64,000 nt of DNA from Streptomyces sp. SID13726 (GCF_010548375.1 NZ_JAAGLY010000010.1:124001-188000), one strand, 5' to 3'. Positions 16,322 to 25,710 are shown, counted from the first letter of the stretch. A program made the numbers and translations. Notes: generated by a model from the sequence alone, not told the origin.

Positions 16322-17415
16322 CCACCACGCCCCGTTGGCGAGCGCTGACGCAGCACCACCTGTTCTGGCCGGTGGCCGTGCTGGTCCTCCTGCTGCTGAT
16401 CAACGTCCCCTTCACCCCCGACTTCTTCGCGATCAAGATGACGGACGGCCACCTCTACGGCAGCCTCGTCTCCATCGTGCTGTTCGGCTCGCCGCTGATC
16501 CTGGTGGCGGTCGGCATGACCCTGGTCATCGCGACCGGCGGCATCGACCTCTCCGTCGGCGCGGTCGTCGCCATCACCGGCGCCCTGACCTGCTCGTACA
16601 TCAGCGACCAGTCGGACCAGGGCGCCCTCGCCGGAGTCTTCCTGGCGATGGGCATCGGCCTGGTGGCGGCGGTGGTCTGCGGTCTGTGGAACGGCTTCCT
16701 GGTCGCCCGGATGGGCATCCAGCCCATCATCGCCACGCTGATCATCATGGTCGCGGGCCGCGGTGTGGCCCAGCTGATCACCGACGGCCAGATCATCACC
16801 ATCAACAGCGAGCCGTACAAGCTGATCGGCGGCGGCTACTGGCTGACCCTGCCCTTCTCCATCTTCGTGGTCGCCGCGGTCGTCGCCGTCACGGTCGCCC
16901 TCACCCGCAGGACCGCCCTCGGCCTCCTCGTCGAGGCGGTCGGCGGCAACGCCGAGGCCAGCCGTCTGGTCGGCATCCGCTCCCGCCGTATCAAGATCAT
17001 GGTGTACGTCTTCTGCGCCCTGTGCGCGGGCATCGCGGGCCTGATGATCAGCTCCAACACCTCGGCGGCGGACGGCAACAACGCCGGCCTGTGGATCGAG
17101 CTGGACGCGATCCTGGCCGTCGTCATCGGCGGTACGTCCCTGCTCGGCGGCCGGTTCTCGATCGGCGGCACGGTGGTCGGGGCCCTCGTCATCCAGACCC
17201 TGACCACCACGATCTACACCATCGGCGTACCGACCCAGACCAACCTGGTCTTCAAGGCCGCCGTCGTCATCGTCGTCTGCCTGCTCCAGTCCCCGAAGTT
17301 CCGCGCGAAGGTCTTCGGCGCCAGGTTCGGCGCCAAGGGCGGCGGCAAGCCGTCCGCCACCCCGACGGACACCACCCCTTCGACCGCGACGGCCCCCAAG
17401 ATGGAGGTGTCGTGA
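16318..17415 (+). CDS. ytfT: YtfT-type sugar ABC importer permease
   Basis: 365 residues of the BPD_transp_2 family. The first transmembrane helix begins near residue 14 (LFWPVAVLVLLLLINV). The signature IATGGIDLSVGAVVAITGAL follows, then MGIQPIIATLIIMVAGRG, the cytoplasmic loop LVEAVGGNAEASRLVGI, and ILAVVIGGTSLLGGRFSI. The C-terminal ~35 residues form a Gly/Lys/Thr-rich cytoplasmic tail. The GTG start overlaps the ytfR stop and its own TGA touches the next ATG, giving coupled translation of the two permeases that presumably form a heterodimer. Confidence 0.88.
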   Translation: MTTTPRWRALTQHHLFWPVAVLVLLLLINVPFTPDFFAIKMTDGHLYGSLVSIVLFGSPLILVAVGMTLVIATGGIDLSVGAVVAITGALTCSYISDQSDQGALAGVFLAMGIGLVAAVVCGLWNGFLVARMGIQPIIATLIIMVAGRGVAQLITDGQIITINSEPYKLIGGGYWLTLPFSIFVVAAVVAVTVALTRRTALGLLVEAVGGNAEASRLVGIRSRRIKIMVYVFCALCAGIAGLMISSNTSAADGNNAGLWIELDAILAVVIGGTSLLGGRFSIGGTVVGALVIQTLTTTIYTIGVPTQTNLVFKAAVVIVVCLLQSPKFRAKVFGARFGAKGGGKPSATPTDTTPSTATAPKMEVS

Positions 17416-18440
17416 TGAGCACGGCCACCCAGACCCCCACGGCCACCGACAGCGGTCGTACGCCGTCCAGGGCCACGCGGCTGCTCGGCGACCGGCGCCT
17501 GCCCGTCCTGGTGACCGCCACGCTCTTCCTCGTGATGTACGGCGCGGGCCTGAGCCGCTACACGAACTACGGCTTCGGCGAACCCCAGGTCTTCCTCAAC
17601 CTGTTCATCGACAACGGCTATCTCCTGGTCGCCGCCGTCGGCGCCACCTTCGTGATCCTCTCCGGCGGCATCGACCTGTCGGTGGGCTCGGTGATCGGCT
17701 TCACGACCATGCTCACCGCATGGCTGGTGGAGAAGCAGGGCCTGCCCATCCTGGTCGTCGTCCCCATCGCCCTGGGCGTGGGAGCCTTCGGCGGCTTCCT
17801 GATGGGCTATGTGATCCACAACTTCGAGATCCAGCCCTTCATCGTGACCCTCGCGGGACTCTTCCTCTTCCGGGGCCTGTGCCTGGTCATCAGCAAGGAG
17901 TCGATCTCCATCGGCGACTCCACGGTGAGCAGCCTGGCGCAGGCGCAGGCGTCGCTGGGGGTGGGCTTCCTGTCGGTCGGCGCCATCGTCTCGCTCGTCG
18001 TCCTCGCAGTCGCCTTCTACGTCCTGCACTACACACGCTTCGGACGGCGGGTGTACGCCATCGGCGGCAACGAGCAGTCGGCCCTGCTGATGGGCCTGCC
18101 GCAGGGCGGCACCAAGATCGCCGTGTACACGGTGAGCGGCTTCTGCTCGGCCCTGGCCGGGCTGCTCTTCACCCTGTACATCCAGTCCGGCGACCCGCTG
18201 CACGCCACCGGCATGGAACTCGACGCGATCGCCGCGGTCGTGATCGGCGGCACGCTGCTGACGGGCGGCTCCGGCTATGTCCTCGGCACCCTCTTCGGCG
18301 TCCTCGTCCTGGGCCTGATCAAGAGCATCATCCAGTTCGAGGGCACGCTCAGCTCCTGGTGGACGAAGATCGCCACCGGTGTGCTGCTGTGCGCGTTCAT
18401 CCTGATCCAGCGCGCCATGACGGCCCGCAAGAAGACCTGA
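17415..18440 (+). CDS. yjfF: YjfF-type sugar ABC importer permease
   Basis: 341 residues of the same permease family: signature LSGGIDLSVGSVIGFTTML, NFEIQPFIVTLAGLFLFRG, FGRRVYAIGGNEQSALLMGL and AAVVIGGTLLTGGSGYVLGT. The ATG at 17415 has GGAGG 7 nt upstream and overlaps the previous stop by one base; a GTG at 17412 is possible. Two different permeases in one operon distinguish YtfQRT/YjfF systems from RbsABC systems. Last gene of the operon, followed at once by a strong terminator hairpin. Confidence 0.88.
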   Translation: MSTATQTPTATDSGRTPSRATRLLGDRRLPVLVTATLFLVMYGAGLSRYTNYGFGEPQVFLNLFIDNGYLLVAAVGATFVILSGGIDLSVGSVIGFTTMLTAWLVEKQGLPILVVVPIALGVGAFGGFLMGYVIHNFEIQPFIVTLAGLFLFRGLCLVISKESISIGDSTVSSLAQAQASLGVGFLSVGAIVSLVVLAVAFYVLHYTRFGRRVYAIGGNEQSALLMGLPQGGTKIAVYTVSGFCSALAGLLFTLYIQSGDPLHATGMELDAIAAVVIGGTLLTGGSGYVLGTLFGVLVLGLIKSIIQFEGTLSSWWTKIATGVLLCAFILIQRAMTARKKT

Positions 18441-18446
18441 CCCGGA

Positions 18447-18491
18447 CCGGAGCGGTCGCTCGCGGAGTACCCGCGCGAGCGACCGCTCCGG
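18447..18491 (+). terminator. Strong hairpin terminator after the YtfQRT/YjfF operon
   Basis: The arms CCGGAGCGGTCGCTCGCG (18447-18464) and its exact reverse complement (18474-18491) give a perfect 18-bp stem with a 9-nt loop, 7 bp after the yjfF stop. No T-run follows, which is common for Streptomyces terminators. Confidence 0.85.
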
Positions 18492-18625
18492 TGCGTCGGG
18501 AGGGAGATGGTGCGGAATGGTGCGCCTTGACCTCAACTGCGCTGACGCGAACCGCCAGTTCCGCACCGAACCTTCACGGGAATCCCTAGGTGCGCTCCCT
18601 GAGCGGAACTTATTCTTCCCGCGTC

Positions 18626-19558
18626 ATGGACTACTGCCACCCGTGCCGACGGCACCTCAACGGCGCCCTCGCCTGCCCGGGGTGCGGCACCTTCGCCGAG
18701 CAACTGAGCACGTACGCGGCCCAGCCCTACGTGCCCGCGCAGGCTCACTACCAGCCACAGCAGGTACTGCCGACGCCGGTACCGGTCGGCACGGGCGGAT
18801 ACGCCGACGGGGCTGTCCCGTACAACGGCCACGAGGTCGTCCCGTACACGGGCGTGCCCGAACAGCGCGGACCGGCGGAGATCCAGGTCACGGGGAGCGG
18901 CGCCGAGATCCGGGGTCACGACGACGTCCGGGGTTACGACGACTCCGCGGGCCCCGGCGACGGGGGAGGCGGCGACGACGGCCGGGGCGGTGGCCACGGC
19001 AGCGGCGGCGGCGGTGGCGGTGGCGAGGGCCGCGACGATCACGACGACTTCGACGATGACGACCCGGACGACTCCGACGACCCCACGGCGGGCGCGAGCC
19101 GACGTGACCGCAAGGCCGCGGCCCACCGCCGCCGCCGTCGCAGAACCCTCCTGGTGGCCGCCGGATTCGTCCTCGCGGCGGGCGGCCTCAGCCTCGCGGA
19201 ACTCGGCATGGACGCACCGGGCAGCTCCACCAAGCCGGCCGCGGCGGGCGACGACACGACCGAGGACGACGCGAGTTCGACTCCGAGCAAGTCCGCGGAA
19301 CCGGTCTCCGACCCGAGCGGAATCGTTCCGTCGACCTCCCCCGACGGGGAGCCTTCGGAGTCCCCGTCCCCGTCGGCCTCGAAGAGCGAGGACGCGGACA
19401 AGGTGAACGCCACCAGGTCCCCCCAGTCGGCCCCGACATCAGCCGCGTCGACCCCGACCGGCACGAACACCCCCACGACCGCACCGACTTCGGCATCCCC
19501 GACCCCGGAGCCTTCGCCGTCGGAGACGTGTACGCAGTTCCTGTGGTGGTGCAGCTAG
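18626..19558 (+). CDS. SCO2400-family membrane protein with N-terminal zinc ribbon
   Basis: 310 residues in four zones. First, an N-terminal CxxC zinc ribbon, MDYCHPCRRHLNGALACPGCG. Second, a cytoplasmic low-complexity region with a Gly-rich run followed by an Asp-rich run (residues about 100-155). Third, a basic stop-transfer and single transmembrane helix (RRRRRRTLLVAAGFVLAAGGLSLAEL). Fourth, an extracellular Ser/Thr/Pro linker ending in ETCTQFLWWCS. Family recognised from the N-terminus; its function is not established. The layout (cytoplasmic zinc ribbon, one helix, extracellular stalk) suggests a signalling or wall-linked sensor; this is inference. The ATG at 18626 fits the conserved N-terminus although the ribosome site is weak. 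Confidence 0.75.
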   Translation: MDYCHPCRRHLNGALACPGCGTFAEQLSTYAAQPYVPAQAHYQPQQVLPTPVPVGTGGYADGAVPYNGHEVVPYTGVPEQRGPAEIQVTGSGAEIRGHDDVRGYDDSAGPGDGGGGDDGRGGGHGSGGGGGGGEGRDDHDDFDDDDPDDSDDPTAGASRRDRKAAAHRRRRRRTLLVAAGFVLAAGGLSLAELGMDAPGSSTKPAAAGDDTTEDDASSTPSKSAEPVSDPSGIVPSTSPDGEPSESPSPSASKSEDADKVNATRSPQSAPTSAASTPTGTNTPTTAPTSASPTPEPSPSETCTQFLWWCS

Positions 19559-19600
19559 GGCGCCATGACGGGTGAAGGCCGCTGCGCAGCAGCGCCTTCA

Positions 19601-19665
19601 GGGGCGCGGGGCTGTGTCGATTTGCGGCTCCGCCGCGGGGCGCGACCAGCCACGACGCGGCCGCA
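19601..19665 (+). repeat. Dispersed Streptomyces intergenic repeat, copy A
   Basis: Begins GGGGCGCGGGGCTGTGT and ends GGGCGCGACCAGCC with GCGGCTCCGCCGC between. It lies in the gap between the SCO2400-like gene and a convergent MarR gene. Related copies are at 58511-58550 (short, inverted) and 61464-61532 (long, same orientation). Such elements recur in Streptomyces intergenic DNA; their function is not known to me. Confidence 0.65.
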
Positions 19666-19690
19666 GACGAAAACGGAGTTCAGCGAACGC

Positions 19691-20125
19691 TCACGCCTCC
19701 AGCATCCGCCGCAAAAGATCCCGCAACGACTCCTGCTCGCCCCGCGACAACCCGGCCAGCGGCTCACGGGCGAACCGCAGCCCCTCCCGCAGCCCGCGCG
19801 CAACGGCCCGCCCGGACTCCGTCGCCGCCGCCACCTTCACCCTCCGGTCCGCCGGATCCGGCCGCCGCTCCACGAGCCCCCGCGCCTCCAGCCGGTCCAC
19901 GATCCCCGTGACGTTCGACGGCTCGCACCTCAGCTTCCGGGCCAGCTTGCGCATGGGCAGCGGCTCCAGGGACAGCAGACTCAGCAGCCGCGCCTGCGCC
20001 CCGGTCAGGGCGTGCTCCGCGGCCGCGTCCTCGTAGTCCGAGTAGAAGCGGGCCACCACATCGCCGATGAGTTCCACGACTTCCATGGTCAGCGCGTCCG
20101 GCCGGGTCTTGTGAGGAGTGGACAT
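19691..20125 (-). CDS. MarR-family transcriptional regulator
   Basis: 144 residues. Winged helix: LTGAQARLLSLLS, then the recognition helix region LRCEPSNVTGIVDRLEARG and the wing VERRPDPADRRVKVAAAT, which contains the conserved DxR of MarR proteins. The only cysteine is within the HTH, not at the N-terminal position used by OhrR for peroxide sensing, so it is not a canonical OhrR despite the ohr-like gene nearby. Divergent from the reductase gene at 20217, with two small inverted repeats between them, so it probably represses that gene and itself. Confidence 0.87.
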   Translation of the reverse strand: MSTPHKTRPDALTMEVVELIGDVVARFYSDYEDAAAEHALTGAQARLLSLLSLEPLPMRKLARKLRCEPSNVTGIVDRLEARGLVERRPDPADRRVKVAAATESGRAVARGLREGLRFAREPLAGLSRGEQESLRDLLRRMLEA

Positions 20126-20147
20126 GGGCTCCAGGGTACCCCGTTAC

Positions 20148-20193
20148 TTGACAACCTGAAATATTCAGAGGCATGGTTGTTTCAGGTACTGAA
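20148..20193. promoter_or_regulatory. Divergent promoter with two inverted repeats (MarR operator candidates)
   Basis: A TTGACA -35 box lies at 20148-20153, directed toward the reductase gene. Two short inverted repeats follow: CTGAAATATTCAG (20156-20168) and TTCAGGTACTGAA (20181-20193), each with perfect 5-bp arms and 3-nt centres and with their half-sites in opposite order. They lie between the MarR start (20125) and the reductase ATG (20217), where a bound MarR dimer would block both genes. Confidence 0.6.
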
Positions 20194-20216
20194 GTAAATG
20201 GAAAGGTCCAGGCATC

Positions 20217-21215
20217 ATGATCAACCGCGAATGGCACCTCCTCTCCCGCCCGGTCGGCGTGCCCAAGCCCGAGGACTTCGCCCTGGTCGAAGCCGAGGCC
20301 CCGACCCCCGGTGAGGGCCAGGTGCTGGTCCGCAACAAGTACCTCTCGGTCGACCCGTACATGCGCGGCCGTATGAGCGCCGCGAAGTCGTACGTCGCCC
20401 CCTTCGAGCTCGGCAAGGTCATGCAGGGCGGCGCGGTCGGCGAGGTCGTGGAGTCCAACGTCGAGGGCATCGCGCCCGGCGACCACGTCCTGCACTTCCT
20501 CGGCTGGCGCGAGTACGCGGTCGTACGCGGCGAGAACGCCGTCAAGGTGGACGCCGACGCGGCGCCCCTGTCGACGTACCTCGGCGTCCTCGGCATGACC
20601 GGCCTCACCGCCTACGCCGGCCTGCTGCGCACCGCGTCCTTCAAGGAGGGCGACTCGGTCTTCGTCTCCGGCGCCGCGGGTGCAGTCGGCGGCCAGGTCG
20701 GCCAGATCGCCAAGCTCAAGGGCGCCTCCCGGGTCATCGGCTCGGCCGGCTCGGACGAGAAGGTCAAGCTGCTCGTCGAGGAGTACGGCTTCGACGCGGC
20801 CTTCAACTACAAGAACGGCAAGGTCAGCGAGCAGCTGCGCGAGGCGGCCCCGGACGGTGTCGACGTCTACTTCGACAACGTCGGCGGCGACCACCTGGAG
20901 GCCGCGATCGGCCAGCTCAACCAGGGTGGCCGGATCGCGGTCTGCGGCATGATCTCCGTCTACAACAACACCGAGGCCGCGCCCGGTCCGCGCAACCTCG
21001 CCCGGCTGATCCAGACCCGTGGCCGCATCGAGGGCTTCCTGGTCGGCGACCACTACGACCTCCAGCCCGAGTTCGTCGCCGAGGTCGGCCCGTGGGTGGC
21101 CTCCGGACAGCTCAAGTACCGCGAGACGGTCGTCGAGGGCATCGAGAACAACGTGGAGGCGTTCCTCGGGGTCCTGCGCGGCGACAACACCGGAAAGATG
21201 ATCGTCAAGCTGTAG
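20217..21215 (+). CDS. NADP-dependent oxidoreductase, CurA/leukotriene-B4 dehydrogenase-like
   Basis: 332 residues of the zinc-free medium-chain reductase family that reduces alpha,beta-unsaturated carbonyls. The N-terminus MINREWHLLSRPVGVPKPEDF and the SVDPYMRGRM motif are typical. The nucleotide-binding motif SGAAGAVGGQVGQIAKLKG, DVYFDNVGGDHLEAAI and the C-terminal KYRETVVEGIENNVEAFLGVL also fit. There are no zinc-ligand cysteines. An AAAGG site precedes the ATG. Controlled in all likelihood by the divergent MarR protein; a role in detoxifying reactive enals or enones fits this pairing and the Ohr gene downstream. Confidence 0.85.
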   Translation: MINREWHLLSRPVGVPKPEDFALVEAEAPTPGEGQVLVRNKYLSVDPYMRGRMSAAKSYVAPFELGKVMQGGAVGEVVESNVEGIAPGDHVLHFLGWREYAVVRGENAVKVDADAAPLSTYLGVLGMTGLTAYAGLLRTASFKEGDSVFVSGAAGAVGGQVGQIAKLKGASRVIGSAGSDEKVKLLVEEYGFDAAFNYKNGKVSEQLREAAPDGVDVYFDNVGGDHLEAAIGQLNQGGRIAVCGMISVYNNTEAAPGPRNLARLIQTRGRIEGFLVGDHYDLQPEFVAEVGPWVASGQLKYRETVVEGIENNVEAFLGVLRGDNTGKMIVKL

Positions 21216-21311
21216 CCCTGTGCGAGATTTCCGACATGCGGTAACTTCTTTCCGAATTCCGTCGTCGATCGTGGGCGCGAGTCGCGGCGGACCGAGAAGG
21301 AAGACAACCGC

Positions 21312-21734
<423 letters not shown>

Positions 21735-21756
21735 CGGAGCCCGCCGGTCGCACCGG

Positions 21757-21795
21757 ACGGAGGCGGCACCCCTGGACGTGGGGTACCGCCTCCGT
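21757..21795. terminator. Bidirectional terminator between convergent ohr and serine hydrolase genes
   Basis: The arms ACGGAGGCGGCACCCC (21757-21772) and GGGGTACCGCCTCCGT (21780-21795) pair at 15 of 16 positions with a 7-nt loop. It lies between two convergent stop codons (21734 and 21824). Confidence 0.8.
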
Positions 21796-21823
21796 CTCCG
21801 TCATTCGGCCGGAGCCGTTTCCG

Positions 21824-22975
21824 TCATACGGCCAGAGCCGCCTGGTGCACGGCCCGCACGAACCGCTCGTTCTCCGGCGCGGCCCCGCCCGGGAACGCCA
21901 TCCGGCGGCGGGTGTAGCCGTAGGCCAGGCCGCTGCGCGGATCGGCGAAGGCCTGGGAGCCGCCCGCGCCGCTGTGGCCGAAGGCCCCGGCGCCGAGGAA
22001 CGGGTACCACATGTCGGCCGTGGCCTGGAAGCCCAGGCCGTACGACTTGTGGGCGCGGGCCACCAGGTCGTGGCCGATGGAGTGGATCTGGCCCACCTCC
22101 GCGATGGTGTCCGGCTTCAACAGGGGCGGCCGCTCGGCGACTTCGCTGATCGCCGCCGCGTACATCCCGGCGAGCCCCCGAGCCGCCGCGACCCCGCCCG
22201 CCGACGCCGGGCCCTTCGCCCGTACGGCACGGGAGTTGGCGTAACCGACGAGGTCCCCCGGATTCGGCACCTGCTGGTTGAAGGCGATCGAGGCCAGGGT
22301 GTGCGGCCCGGTCGGCACCGCGTCCAGCAGGGCCTGCTGCTTGGCCGTCGGAGCCATCGGCTGCACCGGGCGGTAACGCGGTTCGAGGGACTCGGGCAGG
22401 CCCAGGTGGAAGTCGAGGCCGTACGGTGCCCGGATCCGCTCCTCGTACACCTCCTGGAGGGTGCGGCCCGTCGCGCGCCGCACGATCTCCCCGGTCAACG
22501 CCCCGATCACCAGGGCGTGGTAGCCGAACGCCGTGCCCGGACGCCAGAACGGCCGCTGGTCCGCGAGCCGTTCGGCCATCGCCCGGTCGTCCGTCAGCTC
22601 CTGCGCGGTGAAACCGGAGTCGAGCCCGACCACCCCGGCCCGGTGCGCCAGCAGATCACGCAGGGTCAGCTGCCCCTTGCCCTCGGCCCCGAACTCCGGC
22701 CAGTAGTAGGTGACTTTGCGGTCCAGCTCCAGCGTGCCCTCCTGCACGAGGAGCGCGACCACCAGATGGGCGGCACCCTTGGTCGACGAGAACACGCCGT
22801 GGAGGGAGTCCGGTCCGGCGCCCTCGCCGGCCCACAGGTCGACGACCTGCCTGCCGTTCACGAACGCGCTCAACTGCCCCTCGTAGTCGGGCCGTTCGCC
22901 TGCCACGAACGCGGCGAACTCCTCGCGCGCCGCTTCGAAGCCGTCCGCGACGGTGCCGTGGATCTCCTGCGTCAT
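21824..22975 (-). CDS. Serine hydrolase of the class-C beta-lactamase/esterase family
   Basis: 383 residues, no evident signal peptide. The SxxK catalytic motif is SSTK in GVFSSTKGAAHLV, followed by LRDLLAHRAGV and the GYHALVIGALTGEIVRRATG region that carries the second-motif tyrosine. The C-terminal GHSGAGGSQAFADPRSGLAYGY occupies the place of the third motif. Typical of cytoplasmic EstB-like esterases rather than true beta-lactamases. The gene starts close behind the M14 peptidase stop (16 bp), so the two may be cotranscribed. Substrate unknown. Confidence 0.82.
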   Translation of the reverse strand: MTQEIHGTVADGFEAAREEFAAFVAGERPDYEGQLSAFVNGRQVVDLWAGEGAGPDSLHGVFSSTKGAAHLVVALLVQEGTLELDRKVTYYWPEFGAEGKGQLTLRDLLAHRAGVVGLDSGFTAQELTDDRAMAERLADQRPFWRPGTAFGYHALVIGALTGEIVRRATGRTLQEVYEERIRAPYGLDFHLGLPESLEPRYRPVQPMAPTAKQQALLDAVPTGPHTLASIAFNQQVPNPGDLVGYANSRAVRAKGPASAGGVAAARGLAGMYAAAISEVAERPPLLKPDTIAEVGQIHSIGHDLVARAHKSYGLGFQATADMWYPFLGAGAFGHSGAGGSQAFADPRSGLAYGYTRRRMAFPGGAAPENERFVRAVHQAALAV

Positions 22976-22990
22976 CCGCTCTCCTCAACT

Positions 22991-25522
22991 TCAGCCGCTG
23001 CTCGCGTGTGCCATGGTGAACAATGCCCGCCCGACCTGGGCGAACTCCCCTTTCGGATGGTTCCGGAAGAGAGGCTCGGTACCGAACAGGACGGCTCGCG
23101 GACCGCTGATCACAGAGGCCCGCCCGGCCGCCGCCGAGGGCCCGCCGGAGCCGTCCGGCAGGGGCCGCCAGTGCCCGGAGACCAGCGGGTTCCCGGTGGC
23201 GTACGACTGCTCGACCCGCACCCCCGGGCCGAGACCGGTGAACCAGACCGGCGCGTAGACGAACCCGTGGTCCGGGGCGCCGTCGGTCACCGGGCCCGAG
23301 TTCCGCACCCGCACCACCCCGTTGGCGTCCCCGTTGCCCTCCACCGCCGTAGCCGCCAACAGACCCGTGGCGGCGCTCAGTTCGGCACCCACGCTCCCGC
23401 GCCCGACGAGCCCGTGCCCGGCGCCCAGGAAGGCGTCCAGGGCCGTGCGGGCGCCCGTGGTGAGGGAGTCGCGGTCGAGGCCCGCCGACACGAACAGCAC
23501 GTCCACCGCCGACCAGTCGAAACCGGCGTTCAGGACGGCCGTCGACACCGGCACGGCCTCGAAGCCCATCTCCCTGAGCGCGAACAGCTCCCCGGAGGTC
23601 ACGGCGGCGGCCACCCGCGTGCGGCGGAACTCCGCGGTGCCCTTCTGCCGCGTCGCCTCGAACACCACGTCGTGGACGCGAGCGGCCTCGGCGGCCAGGG
23701 CGCGCGCGGACGCGGGCACGACCGCACTGCCGTCGGCGGCCCGCCGTACCGGAACACCCTGCTGGAGAAGGGAGTTGAGCGCCGCGATCTCCTGCGGGTC
23801 GGTCAGCCGCAGCCGCAGGTCCCCGCGCGCGGCCACCCGCCCCACGTCCGAGGCGGCCCGGACCGGCCGCAGCGGCACCCCGGCCAGGCTCCCGGACGGC
23901 ACCGGCGTGACCTTCGCGCCCCACAGCCGGCCCAGGCTCCAGCCCGAGATGTCGTACATCACCGAGACCTTGCCGCTGATGTCCCGCCCGTCCGCGAGCA
24001 GCGAGTTGGCCAGACCCCGCTTGGGCTGGCGCATGTCGACGACGTACGACCCCTTCGCGTACGACCGTCCGCCGAGCCGGAAGTCACCGGCCGCGCGGCT
24101 CACACGGACGTCGTCGGCGATCAGGTGGTCGACGAGCCGGGCGGCGGCGGTGTCGTTCCCGCCCGCCGGAATCACGTACGCGCGCGGGAACTCGGTGGTG
24201 TACACGTCCTCGGGCCCGATGCCCGGCACCCCGGGGACCGTCGCCTCGGACACCGGCACCTGGGCGGCCCCCGCCGCACCGCGCCGGAAGACCTCGATCT
24301 GGTCGGCGATCAGCGAGGTCCGCCGCTTCCGCACGAAGTCGAGCGTGGCGTCGACGGCCGCGCCCGCCACGGCCGTGTTGATCGCGGACCGCCGCCGCAG
24401 CTCGGCCACGGGCAGGCTGTCGTAGAGGGAGTTGTTCACGGCCAGCGGGATCTCCACGGTGTGCGCGGCGACCGTGCCGTGGAAGGCCGCGTACTGCGGG
24501 GTGAAGATCGGCGGCCAGTCGTCCCAGCCCTCCTCCTGGTCCCGGAAGGGGATCTGCGCGGGCTCCACACCGTCCTTCGCGGGCGTGTAGTCGAGGCCGT
24601 TGACGGCGGACTCCATGCCGAGCGCGTTGGCGTAGGTGTTCTTCAGGAAGAGGTCGTACTCGTAGTTCTCGCCGTGCGGGGGAGTGGTCGGCTCGATCAG
24701 GGTGCCGTTGACGTAGCCGTGCAGGTCGAGCAGCACGGCGGGCTGCTTGTCGATCTCGATCTGCCGCATCGCCCGTGTCTCGGGCTGCGAGGCGGTCACG
24801 AAGTCCCGGTTCAGGTCGAAGCCGTTGGCGTTCGCGCGGGTCCCGGCGATCCGGCCGTCCGGGTTCGCCGTGATGTTGAAGTACAGCCGGGAGTGGGCGA
24901 GAAGATCCTCGGTGCGGGCGTCCGTCGCGGTCGCGAGCCGCTCCACGGCCTTCAGGGAGGCGTCCGTGCCCTCCCACTCGTTGCCGTGGATGTTGTTGTT
25001 GACGAAGACCGGCGTCTTGTAACCCGCCCTGATCTCCCGGGACTTGGCGGCGGTCGCGGGCGCGTTCTCGATCAGCTCGCGCATCCGCTCCTGGGCGCGT
25101 GTCTGCGCGGTCGTCTCCGGTGCGGTCACGGTGACGAGGTAGAGCCGGTGCCCGCCCGCCGAGCGCCCCGCGACCTCGACGCTCACCCGGTCGCCGAGCC
25201 GCTGGAGGGCGTTGAGTCTCGGGGCGATCGAGTGGTACGGGGTGAGGCCCAGCTTGATGGACCTGTCGGCCGGGTTCTCCGGGTCGGGGGTGAGCACCTG
25301 TTCGCGCGGATAGCCGCGGGTGGTGCCGGTGAAGCCGGTGGCCGGGGCGGTGAGCGCTCGTAGCGCCGCGCTCTCCGGGGCCCGGGCCGGGCCTTGGTCG
25401 CCCGCCCTCTCACGGGTGGGGGGTTCGGGGTCCGCGGTCGCGCCATTCGGGACGAGCAGCAGCGAGCCGGTGAGGGCGATGAGCAGGACGGGTCTCGCAG
25501 AAACGGTTCTCGTGGTGTGCAC
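22991..25522 (-). CDS. Secreted M14-family zinc carboxypeptidase
   Basis: 843 residues. The GTG at 25522 follows a strong GGAGGAGG at 5-nt spacing and begins a signal peptide (ARPVLLIALTGSLLLVPNGATA). The M14 metal site is intact: HGNEWEG (HxxE) near residue 200 and the distal His in AAHTVEIPL. Also seen are the substrate-binding ANANGFDLNRDF and a NITANPDGR motif. Beyond the ~400-residue peptidase domain there is a further ~400-residue extracellular part with a glutamine-amidotransferase-like flavour (LLADGRDISGKV, VDVLFVSAGL, GHGLVGRGSVG), so it is roughly twice the usual M14 size. Likely an exported peptide- or wall-processing enzyme. Confidence 0.85.
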   Translation of the reverse strand: MHTTRTVSARPVLLIALTGSLLLVPNGATADPEPPTRERAGDQGPARAPESAALRALTAPATGFTGTTRGYPREQVLTPDPENPADRSIKLGLTPYHSIAPRLNALQRLGDRVSVEVAGRSAGGHRLYLVTVTAPETTAQTRAQERMRELIENAPATAAKSREIRAGYKTPVFVNNNIHGNEWEGTDASLKAVERLATATDARTEDLLAHSRLYFNITANPDGRIAGTRANANGFDLNRDFVTASQPETRAMRQIEIDKQPAVLLDLHGYVNGTLIEPTTPPHGENYEYDLFLKNTYANALGMESAVNGLDYTPAKDGVEPAQIPFRDQEEGWDDWPPIFTPQYAAFHGTVAAHTVEIPLAVNNSLYDSLPVAELRRRSAINTAVAGAAVDATLDFVRKRRTSLIADQIEVFRRGAAGAAQVPVSEATVPGVPGIGPEDVYTTEFPRAYVIPAGGNDTAAARLVDHLIADDVRVSRAAGDFRLGGRSYAKGSYVVDMRQPKRGLANSLLADGRDISGKVSVMYDISGWSLGRLWGAKVTPVPSGSLAGVPLRPVRAASDVGRVAARGDLRLRLTDPQEIAALNSLLQQGVPVRRAADGSAVVPASARALAAEAARVHDVVFEATRQKGTAEFRRTRVAAAVTSGELFALREMGFEAVPVSTAVLNAGFDWSAVDVLFVSAGLDRDSLTTGARTALDAFLGAGHGLVGRGSVGAELSAATGLLAATAVEGNGDANGVVRVRNSGPVTDGAPDHGFVYAPVWFTGLGPGVRVEQSYATGNPLVSGHWRPLPDGSGGPSAAAGRASVISGPRAVLFGTEPLFRNHPKGEFAQVGRALFTMAHASSG

Positions 25523-25710
25523 GCGTACCTCCTCCGGAGCTTCCTGAGATCGGTACGGCGAGATGTACCTGTTCGACTCAACCGCAACAAGAGGGAGTTC
25601 GTGGCGCGGATGCCCCGGATGGCGCATCTCGTGCCGCCCGGACGGGGCATGCTGAGGGGGTCGGAAGCGGGCGGCGAGCGATTCCCACAGCGATTCCACA
25701 GGAGAAGCCC

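Noticed and set aside
19691..20125. MarR protein as OhrR for the nearby ohr gene
   Set aside because: It lacks the N-terminal reactive cysteine of OhrR and is divergent to the CurA-type reductase, not adjacent to ohr.
21219..21236. TGTGCGAGATTTCCGACA as a fourth copy of the shared sugar operator
   Set aside because: Matches only part of the consensus and has mismatches at the strongest positions; it lies before ohr, which has no link to sugar uptake.
21845..25363. Very long open frame on the plus strand opposite the serine hydrolase and M14 peptidase genes
   Set aside because: High-GC codon bias keeps antisense frames open. The translation is Arg/Gly/His-rich without motifs, and the minus-strand genes have clear domains and ribosome sites.
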